A stretch of DNA of 64,000 bases, from assembly GCA_942486035.1 (NCBI GenBank), contig CALNXK010000009.1:2842501-2906500 (forward strand), read 5' to 3'. Numbering within the stretch: position 1 is the stretch's first letter; every line of letters begins with the position of its first letter. The stretch is from Porites lobata (taxonomy: Eukaryota; Cnidaria; Anthozoa; Scleractinia; Poritidae). Shown in pieces: positions 32,700-45,739 of this stretch. The notes beneath the pieces are model-generated. The model was given only the letters and a program-made list of their open reading frames with translations, was not told where the DNA came from and searched no databases. The position numbers were made by a program, and so were the translations under genes.

Positions 32700-34875
32700 T
32701 CTACTCATCACTGAGCAGTGGGACACTGATTGAAAAGGCTGACCTTGACCACGACCAAAATCTGAGGGACCTCCTTGATAGTTGCAGAGTAAGAAATATC
32801 AAGCTGAACAAAGAGAAGTTCCATTTGAAGTACAGTGAAGTGTCATTCATAGGGCATGTAATGACAAGGAATGGGCTTAAAGCAGATCTTAAGAAAGTCA
32901 AATCGATAATTAAGATGGAGCGACCGGCAGATGTCCCTGCAGTACAGAGATTCATTGGGCTTGTAAAGTGTCTGTCTAAGTTCCTACAAGACCTGTCAGA
33001 ACTGCACGGTCTAACACAAGAAAGCTGAGTGGAATTGGACTCACAAACAGGTCGATGCCTTTGAAAAGATGAAAGATGCTGTCTCCATGAAGCGCTAGTA
33101 CTCAAGTACTTCAGTGAGAGTGACCCAACTGAAGGCTAAGGAGATGCATTTAAAGATGGACTTAGCTTTGTACTGATGTAGCTAGCCCAACCTGTGACAT
33201 TTGCATGCAGAGCACCCACACTGGCAGAAAGGAAGTACTCACAGATTCAAAAGAAATTGCTGGCTCAGGTCTTCGGCATGGAACACAACCACCACCATGT
33301 GTATGTTCAGACGGTCATACTCTGAACAGATCACAAACCATTAGTCTCCATTTCGCAGAAGCCCCTGGCATCAGTTTTCAAAAGACTACAGTGCTTGCTG
33401 CTGCGGCTTCAACAATATGACTGCAAGATACACTACAAGCATGGCAAGGAGATGTTGCTAGCTGATACCCTGTCAAGAGCTTATTCAGAGGACTATGAGC
33501 GATCAGCCACAGAATCAGAGGTGGAGTGCATCCATGCCACTCACTTCCTTCCTTTTCCAGATGACCAGCTCAAGGAACTTCAGAGAGAAACAGCTTGTGA
33601 TCCAACTCTAAAGTTTGTAAAGAAAGCAATCTTGGATGGCTTCTCAGATACAAAGGAAAAACAATAGGCAGCCATTCACCAGTACTTTGAAATCCGAGAT
33701 GAGCTCTCAGTACATGGTGGTGTAATATTCAAGGGCCAGCAATGCATCATAACGCGGAGCCTGAGACAAAAGATCAAGCAGAAGCTACACGACTCCCATT
33801 TTGGGTCGCAAGGCTGTTTATGCAGAGCACAGGAGACAGTATACTGGCCAGGCATGAATGCCAAAATCACTGACTAAATCCAGAAATGCGACTTCTGTAT
33901 GTCACTTCAGAAAAACCACACCAAGGAACCACTTATCTGTCGTGAGCCCATATCAACGCCCTGGGAGAACGTTGCCACTGACATATTCACACTTGATGAC
34001 AAGAATTATCTCTGCACAGTAACTACTACTCTGGGTACTTTGAAGTGGATCAGTTACATGGCAAAACAGGAACTGTCATCATAAAGAAACTTAAGAAACA
34101 TTTTGTCACACATGGAACACCTAATGAATTGCTAAGTGGCAATGAACCACCCTTTAACTCTGCAGAATTTGAGAACGTTTGAGACCATCTGGGGCCGCGC
34201 ATGTAACAAGCTCCCCAGGCTACCTCCAAAGCAATGGACGAGTAGAAAACGCAGTCAAGACTGCAAAGAGCTTAATCAAGAAAGTCAAAGCAATAGGAGT
34301 CGATTATTTTCTTCTTCTACTAAGCTGGAGAAACAACCCAACGGAGGGGCTGAGCACCTCGCCAGCTCGGCGTATGTTTGGGCAACATACGCGAACCCAC
34401 CTTCAAGGAGCTCTCGCCATTGGTGAAAGGCAAGACAGTCAGAATTATGCCACTTCCCCATGACAAGAGCCAGACATGGTTCAAAGCAGAAATAGAAGAA
34501 CTAGCAGATGTGCGATCCTATAAAGTGAAGACAGAAGACGGGAGAATCCTCTGCAGAAACCGCAGACATCTCTGCAGGAGCAGAGAGCCATTCTACAGCT
34601 CACAACCTAGCGAGGCTCCTGTAGCCTTGCAACCCCCAGATATGGCAGCCTCTCCAGAGAAACTCCAAGGACCTCAGCTAACAGAGGGTCAGTCATTCCC
34701 AACAGTGCCAGCTCAGGGGGACCAGTCTAAACAGCCAACCAAAACCCCTGTTGAAATACCTAGCAAGGTCCAACCTCTGTGCACAATACTTAACAAGTCT
34801 AGGCCAGTTGAAAATAGGATCACAAGAGCTGGTTGGTTGTCAAAGCCACCTGGCTATTTAAAGGACTATGCATGA
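32700..34875 (+). pseudogene. Decayed Ty3/gypsy pol: RT thumb, RNase H, integrase
   Basis: Ordered pol remnants are visible. The C-terminal reverse transcriptase is at about 32740-33030 (NKEKFHLKYSEVSFIGHVM). RNase H and tether pieces lie at about 33100-33480 (DHKPLVSI, KIHYKHGKEMLLADTLSRAY). The integrase zinc finger is at about 33770-33900, followed by core fragments (TPWENVATDIF near 33960; SPGYLQSNGRVENAVKTAK near 34210-34270 with the Glu position). A C-terminal tail frame spans 34378-34875 and includes WFKAEIEELADVRSYKVKT. Many stops and frameshifts. Gag, protease and LTRs are not seen; the 5' end appears truncated. Confidence 0.88.
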
Positions 34876-35078
34876 CTACACCTGATGATTGTAAGAGACA
34901 GTTGAAACTAATGGTTTTTTTCTCTTTCTTTTTCTTGCTTAGACATTGAACACTTTTGAAACAGTTGACTTTGTTTGTTCAAAATTTTCTGCATTCAGAG
35001 CTTTGGCTGATGTTGTTGGGCTTTCACCAGTTATTAAGTGCCCATTGTGCAATGAAGTTTTCTTTATTTGCATTTTAT

Positions 35079-35102
35079 TTAAAAAAAAAAAAAAAAAAAA
35101 AA
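35079..35102 (+). repeat. Poly-A tract
   Basis: An uninterrupted run of over 20 A downstream of the gypsy remnant, preceded by TTTATTT. It could be a retroposon tail, but no target duplication was found. Confidence 0.5.
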
Positions 35103-35109
35103 GAAGGAA

Positions 35110-37380
35110 AGGTGTCATGGTAGTCCTGTGGTTGTAAGCCACGTGACCTAAAAAACAGGTGCTTTTGTAGTAGTTTTGAGGCGGCCATCATTGAGTTTGT
35201 CCTTATTAAACGTTTGAGACTGCTATCGTTACACTAATCATAAAATTGTGCAGGGTCTCTGAAAGCTTTGATGTTGTTGGGAATTAAATGACAGCACTAG
35301 TGTCCTCGGTGAAAAGTCAGTCTCCAGAAAAAATGCATAATTTTCTTCCTGGTAGATCTTCTTTGTTGTATGTGACCACCTGGAAATTCTGCACAATTTC
35401 CAAATACTTCTTGCACATAATCAACGGCCACCAAGATGTTTCACTAGGCTGGTACAAGATTTTGAGTGATAAATCATCTTACCATAACTTTATCTAGTAG
35501 TGAACGTTACTATTCTTTGCTAATACATTTTCATGCACACCACTAGTGCATTACAGGGAAAATACATATCAATAAAGCTTACCACTGAGCCAATCCAAGC
35601 CTTTGTTTGCTTCTTTTAATCCCTGGTTTTCTTTCATGCCCATACAAAAAATGAAAATAAAAAGAAAACATAACTCAAGAATTCTTTTTTTTTCCACTAA
35701 CATTCTAAAATTCATGGAGAGAACATTTACTCATGGTCTATACAGTTACAGAGTGTCTACAGTAGTATACAAATGAACAAAGATAGCCTCATGATACATA
35801 ATGACAAGATGTGAGTTTGTGCTATCAGTACAAAACAGCAATTGGCAGAAGTCTGTATTTAATTCTGAACTTCAGTAGTATATTAAGAAATATAAGAACC
35901 TCGTGTGTCTAGACTTTGTCGTTGATGTTTGCTTTGTTGTGTGAACCGTACGTTTCCCCCTCCAATCTCAACAACTTTATTCTTAGTGAACTGAGTTTCT
36001 TAAAGCTTTTAGTACAGGAAGTTGAGCGCATGCAGTTAATCTATTACATAAAGCTGCATGCACTTAAAAAACTCCCTGATACATCTTTATCAAGAGAACA
36101 TTGAAGCTTATGCGATTTTCAAGAAAAAAATTGAGGGCAAGCTGAGAAAAATGCCTAGAAATTGTCAGAACAAATTTATTTAGTTTTCATCACTTTGTCA
36201 TATCATGTGCTGATCTCAGTGCTTGCACGAGTTTTAGGCATACTGTACATACACTGTACTCTTGTTGACTTTCATAGGCTATGTTAACAAATGACAAAAT
36301 ATCAAAATCTATTCAAAATAAAAATTTGGCAGAATTCCTGTTATTACAATTCCACTTTAAATAAAGGAAACACAAAAAAATTAAAGTTAAAAAAAAAAAA
36401 GTTTGTCACACTTAGTAGAGTAATTGCTTTTTTCTCAATACACAGTGCCCACAACTCTTATGGCAAAAGTTTGGAAAAATTAAACATAATACCTCTCATT
36501 GTTGATTGGTTACATGAACCACATGAATAAAAAAATGGATATGAAATTAGAAATGTTGATGTCAGTAAGCAGGCATTTTGTGGGAATGGAGGATAAACAA
36601 CTCCCCTAAAAATACTGTGAGGGAGGCTACAGTGTAGGTTACACAAAAAAAAATGAGACAAATTTTTGCAGAAAAAAGCTGGGAATAATAAAGGTATTTC
36701 ATAAAGGATATTATTTTAACCAGGGAAGGAGAGTGGATTCTATCTAACTCACCTATTGAAAAATCTACATTTTAGCATTAAATTCAGCTGTAACGTGGTG
36801 CTCTGGCAGTGCACAAAACAGACCAAACCAAGCAGTGAAGATTTTTGTTGTACACTGTATGAGTTCATTTGTGTAAGGTCTTGAGCATGCACAGTTGCTA
36901 CATTATTTAATAATAATTGTTTGATATCAACCTGAAACTACATAACAGATCGAAGTCCTTTTTACCTGCCTCTTTTACAATGCCCATAATACACCTTAAG
37001 CTTGTTTAGCCTGATACACAGTGACTCAAGGATCACATGTCTTGGTATGGACGGATATAGGAGCTGGCTGTACAGCATGATTTTATTTTATTTTATTAGC
37101 TTTGCCCTGAAGAATACAAAAAAAAAAAAACAGATATGCAAACAAAATATTAGGGCAGGGACACCGCAACAGCTAAAGCCAATTACTGCGGACCAAAAAA
37201 TAAAAAGATATAAAATTAGCAATTTAAATCACATGCAGCAGCTAATTTTCTGGTCTAAAAACCTAGCTGTGTTACATTTCAGGCAAATACTTTTAAAGCT
37301 CCTTGGAGAGTGCGGGTCATAGTTTATTGCTAGAGCCTGCAAGTAATGACAGTTCACAATGGTAACTCTAAGAACACGTG
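35110..37380. other. Intergenic, no recognised gene
   Basis: AT-rich sequence with short A-runs (36391-36400, 37120-37131). No coding, RNA or TIR feature could be supported. Confidence 0.35.
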
Positions 37381-37861
37381 TACTGCCCCCAAGACTAAGA
37401 ACCTGGATTTTTCCAAGTTAGCCTAAACAGGTTCTTATGGAAATGGTAGTTAGCACAAGTTAAGGCTATTTAGGTTCTTAGAAAGGTTATTATTTTCAGA
37501 AGAAAAAAAATGCAATACAGTGAAGAGTAGTTAGTGGTCCACCTTATTATTAACTGGCTTGTCATTAAAGGGGGGCCCAGTTCATAACAATCCATGCCTT
37601 CAATTCTTTCTCCGGTGCGTATTTCTCTAGAGCAATTCCTGGTGGGGGTGTGCCATCCTACTCTTCAAATACTGATCCTAGACCTATTTCAGACCAATAC
37701 CTATTAGGCTTTAAATGTAAGGTAGTACCCCTCCAGGATTTCTTGTTTGCAAACTGAAAGCTATCAATAATTGTTGCTATTCCTGGGACTTCACAGTGGG
37801 GTGTGTGTTGTCTTGCTCTCCAAATCCTGACCCTAGACCTTATTTCAGATCCCCAGGTGGA

Positions 37862-38060
37862 AATCTTATTAAGATCTTGTAAGATCTTGTAAGATCTTGT
37901 AAGATCTTGTAAGAATCTTGTAAGATGCTTATTAAGATTAAGATCTTATTAAGTTCTTGTAAGATCTTATTAAGATTTTCATATCTTAAAAGATTTCTTA
38001 ATAAGATCTTGTTAAGTTACTGTAAAAATCTTAATAAAAATTTCCTAGTAAGAAACTCTA
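37862..38060. repeat. Left subterminal AAGATCTTGT array
   Basis: Four near-perfect 10-mers AAGATCTTGT start about 37869, followed by degenerate AAGATCTTATTAAG units to about 38060. Each unit is itself palindromic (AAGATCTT). Confidence 0.85.
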
Positions 38061-39410
38061 AGATTTAAAAAAAAAACTTAATAAGAACTTAAATAATAAA
38101 GGTGCCAAAATTAAGTTTTCAACTAACTCAGATCTGCATGGCCCTCTTAAAAAGATTGAGTTGTATTAAATCATGTTGCTGATTTTATTAAGAACAAATC
38201 CTATAATCGGAATTGAAGTTGCAAAACGTACCATAAAAATTTATTAATAACGCGTTTATGTCAGTGTAACCTTTGAACTTTTTCTTTGTTTTGTATTTAC
38301 GTTTTTCTAGATTTCATTTTGTTGTCTTCTTAAAAGTTATTTTAAAAGTTTGTTTTACGTCATCTGCAAGTGTAGCAGGTTCTAGCTCACACCAAGGATG
38401 AGCCTCAATAACACCTCTTTTAAATGAAAACTTATATTATTATTATTGTAAATGAAAGTTTGGAATAAGTCAAGATCTTACTAGGATCAACTTTCAAAAA
38501 TAATTATACAATCTTAGTCTACAACTTAATTACATAAGGCGGAATACTGGCCGATTGGCTGAAAATAAGCCACTGTTAACCCTGTAATATTTTAAAAAAA
38601 TGATTGGAACCAGGCTTAGCCTAAACTACCTGTTAAAATTATCTTGTAAATCACAATTTTTGGGCTTTCATTGAAAAGAGAGAGACAACAGTGTCAATTC
38701 CAGTTTAATTCCCTCAATAAACAGATCAGAGAGGGTTTAGGATACTAGCCCCATTAAGCTTAACCCAAGAGCTGTATAGTTAAGCACAGATTTAAAAAAT
38801 ATTATTGTTTCCTTCACAACCCCTGCATCAGGAGCGCGGTCAAAGGCATAGCAAGCCCGGCCAAGCTAGGACAAGGTCTTGGCTGGGCTTGCCAGGAAAG
38901 CGTGGCGTGGAAAAGCCTGGTAAGCCCGGTCAAGGCCAGGGTTTTGAGGTAAGCCTGGCCATAGAAGCGTGGCTTTTTTGGCCATGCTAAAAAATAGGCC
39001 AGCATTTCATGGCTTTCCCAGCCAGAAAACCAGAAGCTGGGAAAACCAAGAATTCATGGCCATGTTCTACAAGTGACAGCAATAAGAACTTAAGAAACAA
39101 CAATAAGAAAGGTATTTTTTTACAGGATCAATACCAAAAATAGAAAATAAAGAGTTTTAAGAAATTAGTGCAAGAAAAGGAAAAACATAGATCATAAGGC
39201 TACAACAAGTCCACTACTCTCTTTCCACAAAGTTTGGCATTCTAACAAAACACAAATCTTGCTTGTTTCCACTCAGATAAAAAAAACTTTTTTTTCAATA
39301 GCAGTAACGTTGAATTACTTATATACAGATACATGAAGTAATATGAAGTTAATTTTCAATATTTGACGACAAAGCGATTCCGCAAAGCTTATATAAAAAC
39401 CATTTAAGCA
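38061..39410. other. Interior of the 9.9-kb element, no gene
   Basis: AT-rich, with a GC-rich patch of repeated AAGCC(C/T)GG / GGCCAGG words at 38840-38990. No transposase-like frame. Confidence 0.4.
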
Positions 39411-39413
39411 ATA

Positions 39414-39569
39414 GAAAATGTTTTCTGTGTTTGCATAGCCTGATATAAACACAAGAGGGGTTGGGAGAATTCGAGACAGTTATGCAAACCCAAGACGCAG
39501 TCGAGGGTTTGCTTAACGGTCAAGAATTCTCCCAGCCCTGCGAGTGCAAACACAGGAAAAAACATTTTC
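39414..39569. mobile_element. 156-bp palindromic element
   Basis: GAAAATGTTTTCTGTGTTTG is complemented by CAAACACAGGAAAAAACATTTTC at the right end; TA lies on both borders. The interior contains GGTTGGGAGAATTC and GAATTCTCCCAGCC as a second inverted pair. Confidence 0.65.
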
Positions 39570-40079
39570 TAGTGCTTTTATGAAATAACTTTCCCACGAA
39601 AATAGCAAAACTCTGTTGTTTAGAGCACTGATTAAAACAGAAATTGTTACCAGTCGTGAAGTCTTGTACTCGAAGCTTGTACACTTAATCAGTCCTTTTT
39701 TTCCAAATAAGATGCTTTTCTCACTTAAAATGTCAGCACAAGCAAAAAAACCTTGACACAGAATGTTTCTGAAGATTTTTCAAGTTTCAGCCGACGAGGA
39801 AATAGGTAAATAAAGTAAACTTGTTGACTAATTTTTCAACTCAAAACCTTTTTCAAATTCATGCTTGCGTGATTAGCGCGCAAAAGGCAAAACATATTGA
39901 CGACACAACCATGCTTACATACTCTCATGCAAACACGCCTCTCGGCTGATCAGAGCTATCAGAGTTTATTTTATAAACTGAAATATATACAAGTACCTCC
40001 TATTCTGAATTTTCTGTATGGTTCTTTTTCATCTGCATGGGTAATTTATTTAACTGTGAGGATCATTTCTACTTTTGTA

Positions 40080-40985
40080 TCGGTCAAATCGAAGCTTCAA
40101 CATGCCCCCCGGCAACCCCCTGGGCATTTGACTTTTTGGAAAATTATTGTTCAAATTCCCCCCTACCAGGGACAAAATGCCGTTCAAATGCCCCACACTA
40201 GGGTCCATTCAGGTGATCAAATGCCCCCACCCCGGGGACATTTCACAAGCACAAAAATGACAGAAGGACGGCGGAAACACCGTCAGTTGTCGAACAAAAT
40301 ATTTATAAATACAACAAAAACTGAGACAAACTGTTAGTATATTTACTATGAGCAAAAGTCTCGTGCAAAGCGGCGGAAATCGCTGCTACAAGGTCACTGA
40401 ACGCTCAGCTTTTCTTCGTCATGCAACATACAAAGCGTTCTATAAGAAAAGATCCCACCTATTGAGATTACTACACCATGACCATTTCACTGACATGCAT
40501 CATCGTTCACCTTATTAATTAACATACTTGCAGTAGCTAGGTCAAAGTAGTTGACCTGAGCTTTTTATTTTATTTTATGTTGTTGTATTGAATCGCCGAT
40601 ATAGGTATTGTATTTCATTGTAAACACAATGAAATACATTCATACATTCAAAGCCTGAATCCAATATTAAAAATTTTAAAATTTAAATACTTCAAATACG
40701 ACACAAAGCTTGTTTAAGCCCTTTCCTCGCAACCAATTGGTCACAAAGGCACAATCTTTTCCACGAAAATCCTCTGACACCGCGTCCCCCATGATAGCTC
40801 CCCACGCCAAAGATTTTACGTGAAATCGAGGGTGCAGTTCAAATTCCCCACCCCTAAAGCATGGGGATCAAATTCCCCACCCCCTGGAAGACTCTGATAA
40901 TCAAATTCCCTCCTCCCCGGGACGGCAAAGGTGTCAAATGCCCGGGGTATGCCCGGGGGGCATGTTGAAGCTTCGATTTGACCGA
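40080..40985. mobile_element. 906-bp TA-flanked MITE
   Basis: TCGGTCAAATCGAAGCTTCA followed by ACATGCCCCCCGG is perfectly mirrored at 40940-40985; TA flanks both ends. Arms repeat CAAATGCCCC / CAAATTCCCC words. No transposase. Tc1/mariner-type target. Confidence 0.85.
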
Positions 40986-41084
40986 TACATTTCATATCTA
41001 TATCCACATGTCCAAAAAAATTTGTCATTTCATGAAAGCTCAATTATTTCCATTCATGTCATTTCCACCATTGGGTACACTAGC

Positions 41085-41168
41085 TCACCATGGCCAGCTC
41101 TCCATGGTTAAACGATTGCATCCGATCAATCGCATAGCTAGGTCAGGATTCGATTCCCGATCAAGCCT
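41085..41168 (+). repeat. tRNA-like sequence, possible SINE head
   Basis: TAGCTCACCATGG resembles an A box, and GGATTCGATTCCC, 50 bases further on, a B box; CGATCAATCG lies between. Arms do not fold as a full cloverleaf by eye. Confidence 0.35.
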
Positions 41169-41169
41169 T

Positions 41170-42190
41170 TAATTTTTTCAGGTACTTGTTCAACCTTTTA
41201 GATAATGTCCATTTTACTGCAAGGATCATTTCCATTTTTATGACTGTTTCTTACTGAAATGTGTTCCTCGGATTTACCGTTCCTCGTAGGTCGAAAGTCC
41301 ACATGAACATGCGAACAGTTCCTTGCTTTGCATGCTTTTTGAGATTCCTTTTGGTAGAGTTCGTTCAACTAATGAATGATGTGATCAAGGTGTCTTTGGT
41401 TAGATCAGATTTCCATACACTAACCTGTGAGCTTTGTCCAACATGGATACGTCCAACATGAACAACAGCCACAACACGTTTTTCGTCGCAATTCTTTGAT
41501 TGATAATGTAGTCCAACATTTTCTTTCCCAACTTAAAAGAACAACGTTAAGTTTACCTCTTGCTCTCAACACTTCAAATGCGTTGGTTCATCTTAATTAA
41601 CGCTGAAAATAACTGCTATTTAGACCCAAACGGGAGCACATCGCATTAGTCGCCATGTTTTCTCGTTTCCCAGGCCTCCACGTGTGCCTTCGGCACATGC
41701 GCGATTTGATTTACTTTGTCACGTGCGGCTTTTGAACCAATAGAAAAGTGTGAAATGAACTTCCGTTGAATAGTTCAAATTCACGCGGACTTCACAAGCA
41801 ACAAAGTATTTTCGTAAGACCGTCTTTCTATTATCCATGTTATTTTCGAGACAAAGTGATCAATTGCGAAGTATCTGTTCACATAAAGCATGTTTGCAAG
41901 TGAGTTTACTCAGCTGGATTAATGTGGAAAGGTATGTTTTCCAATAACTTTGCGTAAATAACCTCATAAAGTTCAAAGATGCATGCGAAGATATGCCATT
42001 GATCAGATCCCTTTTTGCTGCTTTTTGTTTACTGCAGATCGAAATAACAGTACTCTTTGTTGCAAACAGTCAATGGAATACTCTGAAAACTGTATGTTCT
42101 GGCGCTACAAGGTTATAGCAGACTTGTCAAGACCAATGTTAGACAATTGCAAAATAGGAGAAGAAATAGCATAATAAGTAAAGTTTCCAA
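41170..42190. other. Interior of the 9.9-kb element, no gene
   Basis: No supported coding region. Small frames lack motifs. Confidence 0.35.
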
Positions 42191-42944
42191 TGGCTACTAT
42201 ACAGCCCGGTATGACCAATCGATAAAAACCGATATCGGAAAACCGTTCGATAAATCGATATCAATCGATAATTTTTAATTAATCGATATCGATTTTATCG
42301 ATCAATCGATAGAAATCGATACTCACAGTCTTCCGCGTATTTAACGATATCGATTTTATCGAGTAATCGATGTTAACGGAGTATCAAAAACCATACAAAA
42401 TAAAACTGCTTCTATGTGGACAGCGTTTTAATTTAATATAATATATCAGTTATTTTTGTTTCATTACCTCTCTTCTGCTTTAGTTGCGGAGTTCATCATT
42501 TACTTCGTTTTACTTATTTATAGAATGATTTTAGCTCTGATTTGTAGAATGATTTTTGCGGCGGCGAGGGTTTTGCTGACAAAACATTTACTGGAGACAA
42601 TGTCTAGCATTACAACTACGCAGCTTCGTACGTCGTAGTACATGTATTTGTAGGATGTCATTACGACATTTAGCTTGAACAGTTTCTGAGTAAATACAAA
42701 AAGCGGTTATGTTATGTTTTTTTTTTTTTTATTTTTTTTTTTATTTTTTTTTTTTTGCTTTACTTAACCCAATAATTAAAATATTGAACACTGCTTACAC
42801 TGCTTACATTATTTACAACATTCATACCATACTTACAATACTGACAATACTTATTGCTTACATTGCTAACAATACTACTGTTTTCAAACATTATTACATT
42901 TCGTATGCTTCAAGTACACAGTTGCATCGGAAGAAACTTATTTA

Positions 42945-44325
42945 AGGATAGTTGGCGTTATTGAGGCAGGATAAGCTACGGATGAAAGACATAGAGAATA
43001 TCAGGGGCGTTGGGAATAGCGCCATGGTAGAAACGATAGTTTCTACGTGATGTCGTGTAGGAATGACCATTGTTTGGGCAGAACATTGTTTGCTTCTGCT
43101 TGTGCTTGTATGTTGTAAATTGTCTTTAGGTGTTTGAGAAATCCTTGCAATAGAGGTATAGCTTCTTTTGTTTTGCAGAGCCAGATATAGTGCCTGGCAA
43201 TAAGAAAACAAAAGTTGATCTGGCGTTGAAGTTTAGAAGAGTCTGATCTCAGGCCTAGTGAAACAGTCATGTCTGCAGAGTAACTATCGGGAATAATTTG
43301 GCAAAGTTTTAATCGCGTTATGATGCTCTCCCAGAAGAAGCGCCGTTTTGGGGCAGGACCAGAAAAGGTGTACGAGTTTTTCTGGTTCTTTTTACAAAAG
43401 GAGCAGTTGAGTTTTCTTTTACTCTTATCTTAGTTAAGAAAGCGTTTGTTGGTATTCTTCTGTGCAGCAATTTAAATTGAAATTCCCTGAGTTTTATGCT
43501 TTTTGTGATTTTATGAGCTAGCTGGTAGGTCGCACCCCACGTTATTTCGTTTTGACCTAAGTTGCAGTCTTGATTCCATTTTTGCTGGCTTGTAGTAGGG
43601 GGGCACTTTTCTTTGTAATTAATTTGTCATACACCAACTTGCTTGCTTTTTGGGCTTTCATTAGTTTTGTCGAAAAGCTTTCGTAACTATTACCTTCGTT
43701 TGTGTGGTCACCTTGGTTGAATGTGTTGCATAGCTTTTTAAGAGCAGAAATTATTCCACAGTATGCCAAGGGTTGGACCTTGATGTCGTATTTGTTTAAA
43801 AGTTCTGGTGGAGTGAGGAATTTTCCTTCTCTGTTCCTTAAGTGCTTAACTTTTGTGATGCCTTTACGATACCATTCTTTAAAGAAAATAGGGCTGTCGT
43901 TAATCCTTACAAGTGAGTTGTACCATATGCCTTGTTCTGAAAGCTGGCTCTCTGATGTTATCCTCTCTTCAAAATTGATTTCTGACCAGATTAGGAGAAT
44001 TTCCTTTAAGAAACTGTCTTGCGTTTTGAAGATATTAGCTATGTCTATCTTATTAAGGTTGCTTGTGAAAGGTAGGGTACACTCAAACTTTTTCAGTTCA
44101 AGATCTAGAAAAAGTTTCCATTTACCCTGATTATCTGTATCCAGGTACTTTTTTTATCCAAGTGGTTTTTAGCGCTTTATTGAAAGATAGTATGTCAATC
44201 ATTTTGAGGCCACCTGCTGGGTAATTGTTAATCATAATATCTCGCTTTATTTTATCGCCCTTTCCGTTCCAAAGGAACAAGTAAAAGAGCTTGTTAATCT
44301 CGCTAATTATTTTTTGTTTGTGCAC
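42945..44325 (-). pseudogene. LINE C-terminal region, broken
   Basis: Frames 44325-44131 (FYLFLWNGKGDKIKRD, AGGLKMIDI), 43769-43557 and 43270-43043 (QINFCFLIARHYIWLCKTKE) are successive parts of the post-RT region seen in L1/Tx1-type LINEs. Frameshifts separate them. Confidence 0.75.
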
Positions 44326-44340
44326 AAGGGTGCCAAGACA

Positions 44341-45398
44341 TTACACAATTTGAGAAGCTACTAAGCTTTTCAGAACAGTGATCTTCCCACTTAAGGTTAA
44401 TCTACGGTATTTCCAGTTGCTTAGAATATTGTTAATTTTTTCCAGTTTTTCCTTATAATTTAGGAGTACAGTGTTTTCAGGGTCTGTCGTAAACCAAACG
44501 CCTAAAGATTTTACTTTGTTTGTTTGCCATCTGAAATTTCTTTCTGGAAGAAGAATTTCTGTTTTTCCACTATATGTTCCGATCCAAATTGCTTCTGTTT
44601 TTTTTACTGTTGAGTTTGAGACCGAGGCTTCTCCAAAATCGTCGAGTGTGTTGAGAGCAGCTGAGAGCGACGTTTGTGAACCATTTAATATTAAGGTTGT
44701 ATCGTCTGCGTATTGACTTATTTTAATTTCCTCTTGGTTAACGTGTATTCCTCTGATATTGCTGTTTCTTTTAAAAGCCTTGGCTAAGACTTCAACTGAA
44801 AGAACAAATAGATATGGAGACAACGGGCACCCCTGCCTGACCCCTCTTTCAATTTTAAAGAAATTGCTTGTCCAGCCGTTGTTTAAGAAGCAGCTCTCTA
44901 TGTTGCTGTAAAGGCATTTGACCCAGTTTACAACACTTGGGCGAAACCCAAGTATTGAAGAGAATTTATGATAAAAGGCCATTCAATCGTGTCAAAAGCC
45001 TTTTCGAAATCAAGAAATAATAATAGCCCTGGGATATTTTTTTTTTCTTTGGTAAAACGAATAACATAGTCTATTAATCGTATGTTCTCGCCAATAAACC
45101 TGCCTTTCATAAAGCCAGTTTGATCACAGCTGATGAGATCGGGAAGAACCTTTTTCAGCCTGTTAGCCACAGCCTTTGCTGCAATTTTGTAGTCGCAGTT
45201 GAGAAGAGTAAGCGGTCTCCAGTTTTTAATGAAATACGGCTCAGCGTCTTTCTTGGGAATGAGTTTGATTACTCCTCTTCTTTGTGTGATGGAAAGCTGA
45301 CTCGTTTCGTGCGCATAATTAAGAGCGTTAATCAATAAGTTTGATATGTTTGTCCAAAATACTCTATAAAATTCTGCAGGTAGCCCATCAGATCCAGG
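44341..45398 (-). pseudogene. LINE reverse transcriptase, frameshifted
   Basis: Minus-strand frames 45335-44928 and 44982-44341 together hold the RT domain: KNWRPLTLLNCDYKI, DQTGFMKGRFIGENIR, LFLDFEKAFDTIEW (first catalytic Asp), then RQGCPLSPYLFVL, ISQYADDTTLIL (YADD box) and VKSLGVWFTT. The switch of frame lies near 44930-44980. A stop ends the second frame at 44341, directly followed by more LINE sequence in 44325-44131. It is therefore not functional. Confidence 0.9.
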
Positions 45399-45739
45399 GG
45401 TTATGTTATGTTGCGTTTCCCCGTTGAATCATGCCAGGGAATCGTGTTAATATTATTTGATTATCAGTATTCATTCAATTATCGATTTGTTAAATAAATC
45501 TTTAAATTCGTCCTACTTGATTCATTGAATCGTAAGAGTGTTTTTATGGAAGATTTGATACATTTTAGAAATTCGATAAAATCGATAACATTAATTTAAA
45601 AATCGATAATTATCGATTACTCACAACGTGTCCTTTTATCGATTTTAATCGATTTCCGATACAATTTACTAATTTTTATCGATTGTTATCGAATGTTATC
45701 GATTATCGGTTTTATCGATTGCACATGCCAGGTATACAG

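Larger units (their letters stand above)
42719..45398 (-). mobile_element. 5'-truncated LINE (L1/Tx1-like) with poly-A and 14-bp TSD
   Basis: GGTTATGTTATGTT occurs at 42705-42718 and 45399-45412. A T-rich tail at 42717-42757 is the poly-A on the minus strand. The element enters at the beginning of the reverse transcriptase and continues to a C-terminal segment near 43050-43270. The target duplication places the insertion inside the ATCGAT element. Confidence 0.92.
42205..45732. mobile_element. ATCGAT-rich TIR element with 7-bp target duplication
   Basis: TATACAG is duplicated at 42198-42204 and 45733-45739. Inside, CCCGGTATGACCAATCGATA faces CCTGGCATGTGCAATCGATA (minus strand). Both subterminal regions are dense in ATCGATA and CCGATA words. 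Without the LINE it would be about 830 bp. No transposase; hAT- or P-like by duplication length only. Confidence 0.82.

Noticed and set aside
37862..38060. CRISPR-like direct repeats
   Set aside because: Units abut without unique spacers, are palindromic and lie in a transposon terminus of a eukaryotic genome.
39897..40337. 146-residue plus frame
   Set aside because: It crosses the left end of the 906-bp MITE, so it is a chance frame over an element boundary.
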